A stretch of DNA of 37,007 nt from Gamarada debralockiae (taxonomy: Eukaryota; Ascomycota; Leotiomycetes; Helotiales; Hyphodiscaceae). The stretch lies in contig NXFV01000827.1 of NCBI GenBank assembly GCA_002803225.1, positions 1 through 37,007 on the forward strand, in the 5' to 3' direction. The notes under the pieces were generated by a model. The model was not told the DNA's origin and made no database searches. It saw only the letters and a program-made list of their open reading frames with translations. The translations under genes were made by a program, and so were the position numbers. Positions 18,617 to 32,642 of the stretch are shown here, piece after piece (the first letter of the stretch is position 1; each line of letters starts with the position of its first letter).

Positions 18617-19249
18617 CGAGGGGACAGCAATCCCTAAAATATGATTAGGGAGGAAAGTGCCCGCACTTGACAGATAATAGAGAAAACATTGATTATAGAA
18701 GCAAACACAATCCCATGATGCACAAAGGTCAAGAGGTTGAAATGGAGGCGAAAGACATTCTGGAGGATCATCCCGCCACCTCTCACGTCCAACCCGTCAA
18801 GGAAACAGTAAGGAAACATAACGCGATGGAAAACATAAGATGATCCGGAAATAGACGCTCTCGGACCCAGATCGTCATTAGAGTTAAAACCCCATCAATC
18901 GTTTGGTCTGAAACCCATGCCTGAAACTGCTTCTTCCAATCACGAAGCGAGAGCATCATTGGGACGTCAAAACGTATCTCAAACCTTGTATCAGATCATG
19001 CACTGTGCTGATGCAAGAACCGGGCTAGAAGTAATCATCGAACTTGAAAATATACTCTTCTCCGCCGGCGTGCTATAGGAGTAAACTTATATAGAAGCCA
19101 CCTAGCACAATGCCACAGCCATATGTAATCCAAACGCCAACAATCCATCTTCCCATCTGGGAATCCAGTCCAGCCAGCTATCGAGCAATCGCCCAATTCA
19201 TATGAACCAACCAACCAACGCCTTGCCTTGCAACTTCGTATTCTCGCCC
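18617..19249. other. Intergenic region, about 630 bases
   Basis: It lies between the acyltransferase start and the Ada2 stop; both genes are on the minus strand. It includes the acyltransferase promoter and the Ada2 3' untranslated region. The small frame at 18634-18819 has a strongly hydrophobic composition but no recognisable start context or homologue in memory. Nothing else stands out. Confidence 0.4.
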
Positions 19250-20875
19250 CTATGCTTTACCCACCCATCCACTATTCACAAAAAAGTCGAAAATCCTGCC
19301 ACCTTTCTGCGGCTCTAGTCTGCATATCTCCTTCGCTTGCTTCTTTTTCAACGTTCCATTTCCCTTTAATGCCTCCTTCAGTATCGCTTCTTTGATCACT
19401 AGGTATGGTTTGGGATTTATCCTCGTCTTCTCGCAGAGTTCCACTTCTTCTTTCGTGAGCAGGTGCAAATCGGTGGCGTTTTCTTGATTGAAGGATAGTC
19501 GTGGTACACCTGAGATGGGTTGGATTTCAAATTTCTCGCGCTTGAAGGAAGGGGTATGCGTGCCATTCGCATGGCCATTCGTGAGGACTTTATCTCCAGG
19601 CAAAATTGCACGACCAGGTGAGGCGATTGGAGTGTTGGCCCCGGACGTTAATCGTATTGGCAGCTCAGGGGCAACGAGCGCTGCAGCACCAGAAGGCGTC
19701 TCGATAATCGGTGCAGGTTTCGCGCGTCCAGAGGAGGCAAAACGTTCGCGATCTAACGATCCCATGGGTACAGCCTTCTGCGCCCGCACTTGCTTCTCCG
19801 TCTCGTATTTCTCCCCACTGCGTAAATCCCCGATCTTCATCGTGCGCCATTCTTGCAGTTGTGACACTGCTTGTCGGAGATTCAGTTCGTCGATGAGCCC
19901 TTTGCAGAATTCGTCGAATTCGACGTGGTTCATCATTCGTGCGAAGGGTTTGGCTTTCTTGAGGAGGTCCATTTCTTCCTTTGTGCGCTTCTTGTCTAGG
20001 GCTGTGTTCTTTTTGTATTCAAGGAGGTTGTGCTCGAACATGACCTTCTTCCTTTCCGCTCGTTGAGTAAGGCGGGCGTTGTAGATGTCCATTACTGTGA
20101 GCTTGAGCTCCATCTCTGGTTCCAGCTCGCCTGTCCGGGGGTTGATGCCATCTCCTGGATCGAATTGCATGAGTTGGACTGCCTCTTCTGCCTCGTTTGC
20201 GTATTCAGTCTCGAATTCCAATCGCCCCGGCATATATCCTTGAACTTCGTGACATGCCGGTACACTTGCTGTAGGCTTCTTCTTTGGTGTCGCAGGAGGT
20301 GCATTCTTGGCTGCTTCTTTTCGATCTTCTATCCTCCGCTTCTTTCGAGATTGGAACTCCTCCCTCGGCATCTCATCCAACAATTCAGTATCATGTGGAC
20401 TCGCCCTTTTGGGTAAGGGGAAATTCGGGCTGTCGAGGTATATCTTCTCGTAATGCGCGCGGACTTCATCTTTGTTTCTGTATCCTCCAATGTGGTCTGC
20501 GATGTCTGCCCATGACCCAAGGCCGTATATCTCAGCCCCTTCTAAAAGCAGCAACTCCTCGTCGGCACCCCAGTTCTTATCGTAGATCGGGACGGAATTT
20601 TGTTCGATGACTCGAAAAGAGTGGGTGGCGGGTTGGTGATTTTGGGAGTACTCTCCATTGGAGAAACATTGTACGCAAAGGTCATATTCAACGCAGGCGC
20701 TATGGGCGCATCTGATACGGACCTGAGGTGAACATTAGTACTCGAACGCGTCTGAAGGGTGTATGCCGGCGCATCATCTTACAGTAGACGTGATATCAGC
20801 GCTGCAGACGTCACAAACATATTTGACTCCTCCCTCGCCGCCTCGAGTCGCGGTCTTCTTGCGGATGACGCCCAT
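19250..20875 (-). CDS. ada2: Transcriptional adaptor Ada2 of the SAGA/ADA complex
   Basis: Ada2 links the Gcn5 acetyltransferase to nucleosomes in the SAGA and ADA complexes in the nucleus. Exons 20875-20783 and 20722-19250 give 521 residues. The 60-nt intron has a GTAAGA donor, a TACTAAT branch site and a CTCAG acceptor. The N-terminal ZZ zinc finger reads [14 protein letters not shown], then [19 protein letters not shown], with paired cysteines. A SANT domain follows, beginning [20 protein letters not shown] and continuing with [16 protein letters not shown]. The middle is basic and linker-like, with an [17 protein letters not shown] helix. The SWIRM domain ends the protein ([20 protein letters not shown], then [19 protein letters not shown]). 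The start MGVIRKK matches the usual fungal Ada2 start; an upstream extension is possible (see the finding at 20876-21072). Confidence 0.93.
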
Positions 20876-21937
20876 TTCCTCGTCGCTTATCTCATGCGGC
20901 AAAGGGGGATTGGCGTCGTCCTCTGACTGATCCTTTGAATATGCTGGACTGCCGTCGGTTGATGGGGTTTTGCAAAGATCGAGGTAGTATGTGACGATTC
21001 TTCTGGTGCTTCGTCGAGGTCGATTTGACTTGCGGCGGCACCTTTGATTGCCATCTTGGTGCTGAGGCGCATTTTCGTTTAGGGATGGCGCAACACGTTA
21101 CCCGATTGGGATATTGAGTCTGGGGAGGGACGGCGATACCGAGTGACATGAGAGTTGAAGTTGGTAATGAGGTCTTTGGATTTTGATATTATTATTATTA
21201 TTATTTAAACTGATAGATATTCGCTTCGGATTATGATTTTTAATTATTATTCACTTTACTAGAATACTGGATGAATACTTGGGGTTCTCTATCTGCTTTT
21301 TGCAGTTACGATGATGATGTTCCTCTCTCCGCTTTTGAGACAGCACAGGATACTTAAGGTTATTACGAAGGAACAAGATCAGAGCCTCAAAGGAAAGAAC
21401 TATCGTATCGAGATTCCTAAAATACGAAGTACCTACCTTTATCATTCCTACTGTACAGTTCCCCTCTCGTCTCCCCCTTTCTCCTCGTATCCTATCCCCT
21501 GCTGCTAAATGCCATAAATATCCGCGAGTCACATGACGCAATCTTTCTCACAGATTAAACTCCGTGGTCCGAGGACCCTGACCCTTGAAATCTCGTTTCC
21601 ACATTGATGGCGAAGGCTGAGCCACCCAAATCCATCTGAAATCCTCAAACTAACCTTTGCCTCCTTCGTAATCCCATACAAAGGCTGGTATCCTGGTAAT
21701 ATTGGACTCCAATTTATTGATGAATTTCAACAACCTCCAGAATTGATCGCAAAGCCCTCCAAACCTCCATCATAAACGTCGCGGGAATCTGTCGCATTTT
21801 GGCGGGGCAGGCATCGCCTACACAACCAACCTTGTCACCGCACTGAGGGAACGTTCACCCTGATTGAACGATTACCAACATCTTATTACCTCCAAACATC
21901 TCCTCCTTTCCCAACTACATACTCCAACACCATCAAA
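20876..21937. other. Divergent upstream region of Ada2 and the AGC kinase, with an ATT microsatellite
   Basis: The part up to about 21072 on the minus strand may contain an upstream Ada2 exon. A run of ATT repeats lies at about 21186-21206. The frames at 21251-21541 and 21311-21508 lack recognisable domains. From about 21540 to 21937 a CT- and CCA-rich stretch is the likely leader of the kinase gene. No tRNA or transposon terminus was seen. Confidence 0.4.
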
Positions 21938-24124
21938 ATGTCTTGGAAGCTTACCAAGAGTACGTACCAACCTACATCTTCCCTATACCGCGATTGCGAA
22001 TCATTTATCTCGCGCCTCCTCATCTTGAAACGAATGAAGGCTGGCCGTGAGGTCACACACGACCTCAAATCCGGTTCGTGTCTGGTACCTGGAATATTGC
22101 TAACGGTGCCTCAACGCAGAACTCAAAGAGACGCATCTTGGTCCTCTTGCCAATACCTTCTCCCGATCTCCCTCGACCTCCACAATCACCAGTGACAAAG
22201 ATGAGAAGGCGAGCATAGCCAGCAATTCCATGCCCACAAATGACAACGGCATTGGTACGTTCTGATCTACCTGAGACTCTGGGGAGGCATACTGATATCA
22301 CCAGCTGCATCTGAGATCATGTCAAGAGAGCCTCCCGCTCCACCGCGACCGGGTATCCTGATTGTCACCCTCCACGAAGGTTCCGGTTTCTCCCTCCCCG
22401 ATCAATACAAGCAAGTCTTCAACAACCACCAACAAAATTCCCTCTCTACGGGCAATGGATTTGGAGTGGCTGGCTCAGTCCGTCCAGGCTCATCACAACA
22501 AGCTGGCAACGTTGCTAGCTCATACTCCAACAACTCGCGACCACAAACATCAGGTGGTGGGTTCAATGCAATTCCTACAAACCACGGCCGAATCTCCTCA
22601 AAATACCTCCCCTACGCTCTCCTAGATTTCGATAAAGTCCAAGTCTTCGTCAACGCTGTTTCTGGTACCCCTGAAAATCCTCTCTGGGCTGGCGACAACA
22701 CTCAGTACAAATTCGATGTCTCCCGAGTGACCGAACTCGCTGTACACCTGTACCTAAGAAACCCCAACGCCACTCCAGGTTCTGGTCGAAGTCAAGACAT
22801 TTTCCTTGGCGTGACGCGTATCAACCCCCGATTCGAGGAAAGCCACACGTACGTTGAGGATCCCAAATTGAGCAAGAAGGATAGAGAGAAGGCAGCTGCG
22901 GAGTTCGCGAGGCAAGAAAAGTCCTTGGGTCAAGCTGGCGCACAATGGTTAGATGTTGCATATGGTACTGGAAAGATTCGAATCGGTGTCAACTATATTG
23001 AAAATCGCTCAACGTCATTAAAGATTGAGGATTTTGAACTTTTGAAAGTTGTTGGAAAGGGCAGTTTTGGAAAGGTTATGCAGGTCAAGAAGAAGGATAC
23101 CCAACGAATCTACGCGCTCAAGACGATCCGAAAAGCTCATATCATTTCCCGGTCAGAAGTCGCACACACGCTGGCAGAACGATCGGTTCTCTCCCAAATC
23201 AACAACCCATTCATCGTACCCCTCAAATTCACCTTCCAATCCCCTGAGAAACTGTACTTCGTCTTGGCGTTTGTCAACGGCGGAGAACTCTTCCACCACC
23301 TTCAGAAGGAGCAGCGCTTCGATATCAACCGGTCGAGGTTCTACACTGCAGAGCTTCTATGTGCGCTAGAATGCTTGCATGGTTTCAACGTCATCTATCG
23401 TGACTTGAAGCCAGAGAATATTCTCCTCGACTACTCTGGTCACATTGCTCTTTGCGATTTCGGTCTCTGTAAGTTGGATATGAAGGATGAGGACCGCACC
23501 AACACATTCTGTGGTACTCCCGAGTATCTTGCTCCGGAATTACTGCTTGGCCAAGGCTACACCAAGACCGTGGATTGGTGGACCTTGGGTGTTCTTCTTT
23601 ATGAGATGTTGACGGGTTTGCCTCCATTCTACGACGAAAATACCAATGAGATGTACCGTAAGATCCTTTCCGAACCCCTCCATTTCCCTGGCCCCGAAGT
23701 TGTTCCTCCAGCTGCAAAGGACATTCTCACCAAACTCCTCGACCGCAAGCCTGAGAAGCGATTAGGAGCGAATGGTGCCTCGGAGATCAAAGCCCATCCC
23801 TTCTTCCACAGCATTGATTGGCGAAAACTTCTTCAACGCAAATACGAACCTACCTTCAAGCCCAATGTAGTATGTGTCTCTAACCATTGTTATGAAAGCT
23901 TTACTAATACTGAACAGGTTGATGCCATGGATACGAAGAACTTTGACACTGAATTCACACGAGAAGCTCCCATCGACTCCTATGTTGATGGTGCTATGCT
24001 CTCCCAAACTATGCAAGAACAATTCACCGGCTGGTCCTACAACCGACCAGTAGCCGGATTGGGTGATGCAGGTGGCAGTATCAAGGATACCTCATTCGTA
24101 GGCAGTGTTCAAGATCAACGATAG
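21938..24124 (+). CDS. ypk1: AGC-family protein kinase of the Ypk1/Gad8 type
   Basis: Serine/threonine kinase acting downstream of TORC2 and PDK1 in yeasts, controlling membrane lipid balance and the actin cytoskeleton. Exons are 21938-21959, 22120-22254, 22305-23869 and 23918-24124 (642 residues). The N-terminus (MSWKLTKKLKETHLGPL) is spread over the first two exons. A C2-like region with GILIVTLHEGSGFSL spans residues about 65-290. The kinase domain starts near residue 295 with VVGKGSFGKV and an ALK lysine (residue 325), then YRDLKPEN, DFGLCKL, TFCGTPEYLAPE and VDWWTLGVLLYEML. The C-tail carries a hydrophobic motif, FTGWSY, the TORC2 target type. The last intron is 48 nt, a multiple of three, and sits between the kinase domain and the tail. 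Gene name by similarity only. Confidence 0.93.
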
Positions 24125-25149
24125 ATTTCCTTCCCTCTTCCAACGAGACCAGGCTTCACGACCGTATGAAAAATTTGCAGCAACAGTGATGGACAGGTCT
24201 TTCGCACGTGATATGAACCGAATCGCTCAATGGAGCAATACGTTCTTTGCGTTCGTTAGACCTACATGGACGAGACATGTCTCTTGTTTCGGAAATATAG
24301 TGATTATTTTATGGGCGTTGGGATGGAGGGTTGTTGGTTGCAGTGGGTGCAAGGGCGGCTTTTCAGAACGGATACAGAAATTCTTTCAGAGGGTCGGCTG
24401 GCTTGGATGCTACGTGCGAATGTTACATAGAGACAACCGAGAATTCAATGGCCCTTCCAGAACATACAATGGTAACAGTTATTAAAGTGATTATGAATCA
24501 GGTTATGCAGGAACTAAGCGGAGATACAGGCACTGTTGCAGCTTATGAGAAATAGTAGTAAGCAGTCACTTACTCTGATTTGGTAGTAGAACGTCCGAAA
24601 GCGAGGTGATTAAAGGGGGTTTTATGTACAGTGCTCAGTCATCAGTCCAATCCAGTCAATGGACTTTTCGGGGACATGCCACCTCAGAATTGCCGCTAGT
24701 GGTGGGATGCCAGAAACGTCATTAGCGACTTCATCAACAACATCAAATTCTTCCCAACGTCAATCATCACCGTCTTCTCAATTACTTCTGGAAAGTTGTT
24801 GATCAATTCATCAGAGCTCAATTGACAGGTATGTAGCTTCCATTGCCACCCTTCGATGGAAACGCCACATTTGGAAGCTCTGGGAATTGTCGCTTGATTT
24901 CCCCTCACCACCCCACCACACCAACTGTTTGAACGTTGGCAGATCTATGAGATGGCGGAACTGGTGGGAATGAAAGAATCACCCGATGGGAAAAATTACT
25001 CCAGCTGCTGACGATTGTTGTTCTCCTGCAGTACCTCCTCAAAAGTCCAAGTCTCCAGAGACACAGCTACCGTCGCCGGAAAAGCAAGCAACAGCAAATC
25101 CATACATAACCACGCTCGCGACTCATAATCCTCGCCGAATCCAAACAAA
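24125..25149. other. Intergenic region before the glucose-6-phosphate isomerase gene, about 1 kb
   Basis: Contains the AGC kinase 3' end and the promoter and leader of the isomerase gene. Several short frames are open, but none has a recognisable domain. From about 24900 there are CCACC/CACCA-rich tracts and, nearer the ATG, an AACAAA-rich leader. No RNA gene was identified. Confidence 0.4.
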
Positions 25150-26904
<1,755 letters not shown>

Positions 26905-27251
26905 CTCGAGGAATTGAGCAAGCCGAGATTGTGATGTGAATGAGTGGAGGGAGATGTGAAGGAGGAAGATCAAAAGCCGTGGATAAGTTGCTATTTTGAA
27001 CATGGAACATAGATTGCTATGAATGAAAAAAATGGACAACATTTGCTCCCAATGCGTCCTTCTCAATCAGCCTTGTCTTCTAAATTTTCACGTGATTATC
27101 AGCCTCGTTCGCTAGCTTTATCTAACCTCGTCGCGATATCAAAGAAATCGCAAGCTGGCCTCACCACATTTCCACTCTCTCATTGCACCATGTCACGATA
27201 GTGCCCCCATACGCAATTCCTGGTGGAGGATAGAGTCGCATACCCATAGCC
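26905..27251. other. Intergenic region with an E-box
   Basis: About 350 bases between the isomerase stop and the next gene on the same strand. TCACGTGAT (27088-27096) contains a CACGTG core. Nothing else was recognised. Confidence 0.4.
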
Positions 27252-28425
27252 ATGGCGCCTGATCGAAGGAGGAGTCTCTGGGTATCAATACTGGCGATTG
27301 GCACAATCCTTGTGGCAGGCGCGAATTGTGAGGAGCACTCTTCGATTCCGCTCCCGAGTTACCATTATGGTGCGAAGATACCTGTTAGTTGTTTAAACCG
27401 GTCTATGTGAGTATCATACTCTCTTCTGGTGCGCGAGGGATTGGAGGAGTGGGTAGATTGGACGAGAGATGGGATGATATGGGAAATGCCAGCTTTGGCA
27501 TGCGTGCGAGAGCCAGAGGATTGAGAATAGGTTGGGAGATGCAAGGCATTTGTGCTGATTGATGTGCGAATAGTGATACGGGTGAACACATCTCGAACGA
27601 GAAGAACGAGCTGCAATATATTCCCTTCCCAACATGTAACGAGACGGGCAAGCCGCTGGAGTTGCAATATGGAGTCGAAGATGGTATACCCTTCCCTCCA
27701 ATCCACGTACCCCTTCTTCTCCCCTCCCACCTCCACCCATATCCCCTCTGTCAAGTGCCCTCACTGATAGTCTCGCGCAAACAGAGCTCAACTGCACAAT
27801 CCCCTTCATAACAGACCCCTTCTTCCACCTCCTTGAATTCTACATCCACAACGACGCCCCCCTCTCCTGCCGCATCCCCTCGCGCCCTCCCCCCGCCGTC
27901 CTTCCCGCGCACCCCAACCAAAAACCCTACGAACCAGAATACGTCCCCCTAATCTTCGCCCTCGCCGGAACCCTCCAACTCTCGCACCTCCACATCTCCA
28001 CACACCTGAACATCCTCCTCCACTCCGAACCAAAACACCATTTGCACCCCCACGATTCCGGGGTCATAGATTCTGGCGCTGCTTATTCAATCTCTCCTCT
28101 CTCCCATACAACTGGTCCTGCGGCACTTACGAAGAAGCTGGTTATTGGAGATCCATTGCCGTTGAGTATGAGTGTACGATGGTTCCCGACCCCACATTTA
28201 CCGAGGGGGAACGGGAAAATTGAGTGGGCCGGGATGGGGGGACATTTTTATGCCTCTACGTTTTTTTATTGTGTGGTGAGCTTTGGGGCCGGTGCTGCGG
28301 TGGCTGTGGCGTGGTTTTGGGGTGTTGTTTTGCCTAAGCGGATGAAGGGGAGAGGGTTGGGAGGGGCAACGCCGTTGGGATATGGTGTTGGTAATGGATG
28401 GGGGATTGGGGGGAAGAGGGACTGA
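27252..28425 (+). CDS. Conserved fungal type I membrane protein of unknown function
   Basis: Predicted 301 residues from exons 27252-27406, 27574-27683 and 27785-28425. The introns are 167 and 101 nt, longer than elsewhere in the window, with GTGAGT and GTATAC donors. A hydrophobic N-terminus (VSILAIGTILVAGANC) is a likely signal peptide or anchor. The lumenal part contains PSYHYGAKIPVSCLNRS, NELQYIPFPTCNETGKPLE and four or five spaced cysteines. A single transmembrane segment (FYCVVSFGAGAAVAVAWFWGV) lies near residue 255, followed by a Gly/Arg-rich tail ending in GGKRD. I believe related hypothetical proteins exist in many Pezizomycotina, with the PHLPRG and STFFYC segments conserved, but I know of no assigned function. 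Confidence 0.75.
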
Positions 28426-29223
28426 GAGTGAGAGAGATATGGATGAGATATGGGGAGAGAAAGCGGAGTGTAATGGACATCAATGGAGCTGGGAGGTGGC
28501 TAGGTACGGAAGAATAGTTGGGAGACTGTATTATCTTGTGGGAATAAGACGTCGCACGTACTAACAGCTGTAATGCATAATTTCTTCGCACACATCCAGA
28601 AGTTTCTGTTCCATGGACCTTTCACTTAAGGAGTGCCTTGTAAAGTTTTACAGTCGAGTCTTCTGAACTCTCAAAGTGATCGACGCGAGTTGCCAAACTG
28701 CGAAGTCCGCATCCATTTGGATAATTGTGTCGAATCGTGCAATTCATTTCTAAGATTTTGGATCGTGGTTATTATCCGGACGTGTAGAGTGTTTGAGGAG
28801 TTGTAGAGAAATGAAGACAAAGATCGAAGATGGGATTTTTATGTGTGAAAGCACTGAATGGTGGAGGGGGTTGTTGATGCTTCCGCGAGCTATAGAAAGA
28901 GCGGGGTTGACTTGGGCAGGGGCAAGAGCCTTCGCAAGCACGTCGACGATTTGGCGGTGATTCTTTAACGTTTGAGGGCATTATAATAACCCCAACCCCC
29001 TAAAATATATATTTATTATTCGGATTCAATCTCTAGAAGCATCAGGCTCTTGATGGCTGGAACATCATATTCAATATCTGGATCATTGTAATGCGGCAGG
29101 TTGCCGTTTCCAATCTGGCTCTCTCGCCACTGCAGCATTTGCAAAAGCCAACAAATCATTCAACGTCTGGATTTGAGATGGACGCACCTCATCAAATCGC
29201 AAATTTCACATTCTATTGTTACG
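28426..29223. other. Intergenic region, about 800 bases
   Basis: Downstream of the membrane protein gene. Frames on both strands are short and lack domains. An AT-rich block (ATATATATTTATTATT) is at about 29004-29020. No gene can be supported before the HET relic. Confidence 0.4.
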
Positions 29224-31300
29224 ATGTCCAACGCAAGCCAACTCGCTGTACCGGAAATAAATATGGCAGACGTAAACCAGCACTCGTCTCCAGGCTAAGG
29301 GCAGCCCAACTACCACCGCTTGGCTCCACGGGGCTGCGGAGACAGGCGATATCGAAGAAGCAGAGCAGAGTTGGACGAAGAAATCGATACCAATCCCAAT
29401 TGCATGATTTGCGAGGGTCTTGTGGGCTTCAACAGATCCTCATTAGACGGATCGGCGATTCGGCATCTAAAGGCTGCCCTACATGTCAGTTGCTCAAGGA
29501 TGCAAAGATAAGAAAGCATTTGTGTGGTGCTATTGATGTAAGAACTTGGATAAGGCGGGCTTTACTCATTGTTTGCTGCTAACCTGTCGATAAGTGGTTT
29601 TCAAGACAACGTACGCTCGCTAACTGTTGTAGGCGAAACTCTTCTGTGGAAAGGCATAAAAATTGCTACTGAAATTTCTGGTGATACATCGTCTGACAGC
29701 ATTGTGTCGTTGACATTGCAATGGCTAGATGAGTGTCGCTCGAGCCATGTGCCATGTGCCATGTGCCTTAATGAAAGCATACCTCTGCCACAAGAGTGCT
29801 AGACTTATGCCTCTCAGAAAGCAGACATGACTTAGACGTCAGGCTTCATGAATGCCACCAAGAGAGTGGCAGATGTATGTATGACTTCGTCGCTTTGTTT
29901 CCCCAAACAGGGCTATTTCTCAGTTTCCACTTCGATTTTGACGTGCGCTTGCTCTAAATGACAATGCTCAATAAAGATGAGCTAGTTAATTTGATTACCG
30001 GCTCAGGTCTGTTCCAGGACCGAGTATGCCAACTCCTAAATCCTTTAGATATTAGCCTAAGCCATTGCTGGGGCAAGACGAAGGTTCTTACGGCGACTCT
30101 CGAGATATTGGCATGATGGAAAAAAGCACATAAAAATGGGCCGAGCTACCCAAGACCTTCCAAGACGCCATCGACTTTGCTCGAAAACTGTTAGTCCAAT
30201 ACATCTGGATCGATTCACTGTGCGTGATGCAAGACGATAGAGAAGATTGGCGGAGGGATGCGGCAAGATTGTCAGACGTCTATCACAACTCATATCTCAC
30301 AATAGCAGCCACGAGAGCTAGTTGCGATACAGACGGTTGTTTTTTGAAGCCCTCAGATATGTACAGTACAAACTAAAACATCTCACTTGCTCTGATCGCA
30401 AAGGTAATAGCTACATCGTACACCCAAGTCGCCGCATTCCTCACATCGACGCCGAAGACAAAGTTTCGTACGAGGTCGGGCCTCCAAGAGCGATTTCTAC
30501 CACCACGAGTTCTGCATTTTGCACCCGAGGAAGTCATTTGGGAATGTATGGAGGTCATACACTGTGAATGTTCTCGAAGCACAAGTTCCCTTCGCACCAT
30601 GCGAAAGTAGGACATGATTGCTTATTTGGACTCAATAGGCGAATCAAGGGTCTAGCACCAAGTGTGCCCATCGTACTCAATTAAAGACCTGAATTTCGAG
30701 GCGGATATACTTCCGACCGTTTGTGCCTTGCAAAACGGAGCCTTTTATATGCGAGACGAGGTACTTGGCTGGGCTGTTGGAAGAAACACTTGTCGAGGAT
30801 CTGATGTGGCACACCTGGCGGCTTCTGTCCGGACTTACGAAATGGCGCGCTTCGACATGGCCTTGGGCTTCTGTAAAGGGTGAAATCCATTACAAGCATC
30901 CCCATGTTTTCAAAATATGTATCACATTGACGCTTAATGTGTTCCTGTTGGCCACGACGAAATGGTACAATTACTTTCATGACGCCTTCGACTCTTGGGC
31001 GTCGTTGTAAGATTACCTCTGAATGGGGTTTGGAGAACATTACCCTTAGGTTACTTTGGCCTAGGCAGAAAGTGGTTTCAATCCACGTCCTGGATTCGGA
31101 CTATGAAGCAGGTAATTTCACTGCTCGAAAATTGCCCAGAATTAATCACAGGATACCTATTTCTGGTTAATACTCAAATGCGTCGATAAAGTTAAGAGTG
31201 TCTATGAGCGGGTTGGAATAATATCGCAGCAGTCGACGGACTCTCGGTTTGGATTGATGCATGGTACCAAGGAAAGTATTATCAAGATCTGGGCTTCGTT
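29224..31300 (+). pseudogene. HET-domain pseudogene 2
   Basis: A decayed HET (heterokaryon incompatibility) gene of a different subclass from the one at 10285. In order: a putative N-terminus from 29224; Cys pairs NPNCMICEGL and GCPTCQLL in different frames; LQWLDECRSSHVPC (about 29715-29760), the usual segment before the HET domain; SLSHCWGKTKVLT near 30055; the HET core in one frame from 30146, with FARKLLVQYIWIDSLCVMQDD, then DWRRDAARLSDVYHNSYLTI and AATRAS; and the later segments LQERFLPPRVLHFAPEEVIW, CEC and, in another frame, WRASTWPWASVKG near 30845. There is a TAA inside the domain (about 30376) and several frameshifts, so no intact product is expected. A short 7-nt triplication, GCCATGT, sits at about 29743-29766 inside the relic. 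Confidence 0.8.
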
Positions 31301-32434
31301 TCTTCTACACTATTACACCAATCCTAATGATAATCCAAGTTTGCCATGGGATGTCTTGGCAGACCAACAATTAAGAAGCCAAGTCATAGCTTGGTCCTGC
31401 TCAGTCAGGATATTGCTCGCTGGAGACTGTGATTTCCAGCCTAGTAGGTCCTCCTATGAATGACCACTTCAAGAAGGTTCGTAGAAAATAATTGAGTATC
31501 GTAGTGTAATACAAACTGTTTTTATAATTCAGACGGAGGTGGCGTCTCCGAGCAGGCACAGGCACAGCAGCCTACAACACTCGCACTTAGTGAGCAATTT
31601 AAGTCGAGCTCATGGTAGTCTTCGATGGTGCAAGTAATACGGTACATAGCAGGTTAATGAGGGTGGGGATTTGGGGGATGCAGTAAGATGGCTCCGGTAG
31701 CGGAGGCGGTTTGTCAGGAGTTGGAAAATGTGAACGAGGCGACAGTTAACATCTGCTTTATTTGAGGCACGAGCTGACTGGACTGTTCGACGGCTCTTGC
31801 ATCTCTGCCTGGGCTCTGCGGCCTACAACTATAGGCAGGAAGCTTAAGAAGATCTCTCGTACTTGGAAGGAATTGTTTGGGGCTAGGCTCCCATGAAACT
31901 TCGGGAGACTGGACGCCGTTGCAACTAGAATCTTCGCGAGTCACTTTGCATGTCAGACGGCCATCCACGAAACCAACGTTGGAGGAGAGGAAATTCTCCT
32001 GTTCCTGTCCGTCATGAAAGGGTGTCATATTGTCTACGCCCGTAATCATCACTAGTCATCACTCCGGACTCCCTTCCGATCCATCCGATGCCTCGCAGAA
32101 CCCCCATGCCACTGTTGTGACTCCTCTGCCGAATTCAAACCAACCGTCGCTGAAGGAAAAGAAAAATCGCCGCCCAAAGGGAAGGACGAAGTACAAGAAG
32201 AAAGGGTATCGCTCCTAGATGAAATGTGAAAGGAAACTTTTGCACGCCAAATATTATGCCGCCACTGAACCACGCCTATGTGCCTGTGGACGTATGTATG
32301 CTGGAAGCTCTTCTCTAGCTCATTATTCGTGATTCGGGGGGCTGTCGTCGGTCCTGGCGTCGACTGATAGATTTACGGGGACAGGTTGCGCGAGGCATTT
32401 TGCCTTGTCGCGGTCATTATGTTTGTTACTCGAA
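31301..32434. other. Stretch without a supported gene
   Basis: A 112-codon minus-strand frame (31714-32052) and a 62-codon plus-strand frame (32030-32218, Lys/Arg-rich end GRTKYKKKGYRS) overlap around 32040. Neither shows a recognisable domain. They could be parts of a spliced gene, but I could not build one. The left end probably contains the last decayed part of the HET relic. Confidence 0.3.
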
Positions 32435-32511
32435 AGGGACATCGCATTCGTCGTACAAAGTGAGGTGGTGAGAGGGACATCGCATTCGTCATACAAGGTG
32501 AGGTGGTCGAG
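32435..32511. repeat. Two-copy 38-nt tandem repeat
   Basis: The unit AGGGACATCGCATTCGTC... occurs at 32435-32472 and again at 32473-32510, with about three to four differences. A more degraded third similarity (ATCGTTCGTCGT) follows near 32538. It is outside any supported gene. Confidence 0.6.
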
Positions 32512-32642
32512 AGGAATATGTGACACAGGAATGCAATATCGTTCGTCGTTGGGTCTAGGTAAGCAACGGCCGAGAAATTAGCCTTCCGAAACCGAAGTGG
32601 AGACATCTTAAAATGACGATGACGACCGACATACCTCTCTCA

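Noticed and set aside
19488..20066. 192-codon plus-strand frame antisense to Ada2
   Set aside because: Ada2 is clearly the real gene; the antisense frame has no recognisable features.
27806..28033. Gly/Arg-rich minus-strand frame
   Set aside because: Antisense of a Pro/Leu-rich coding stretch of the type I membrane protein.
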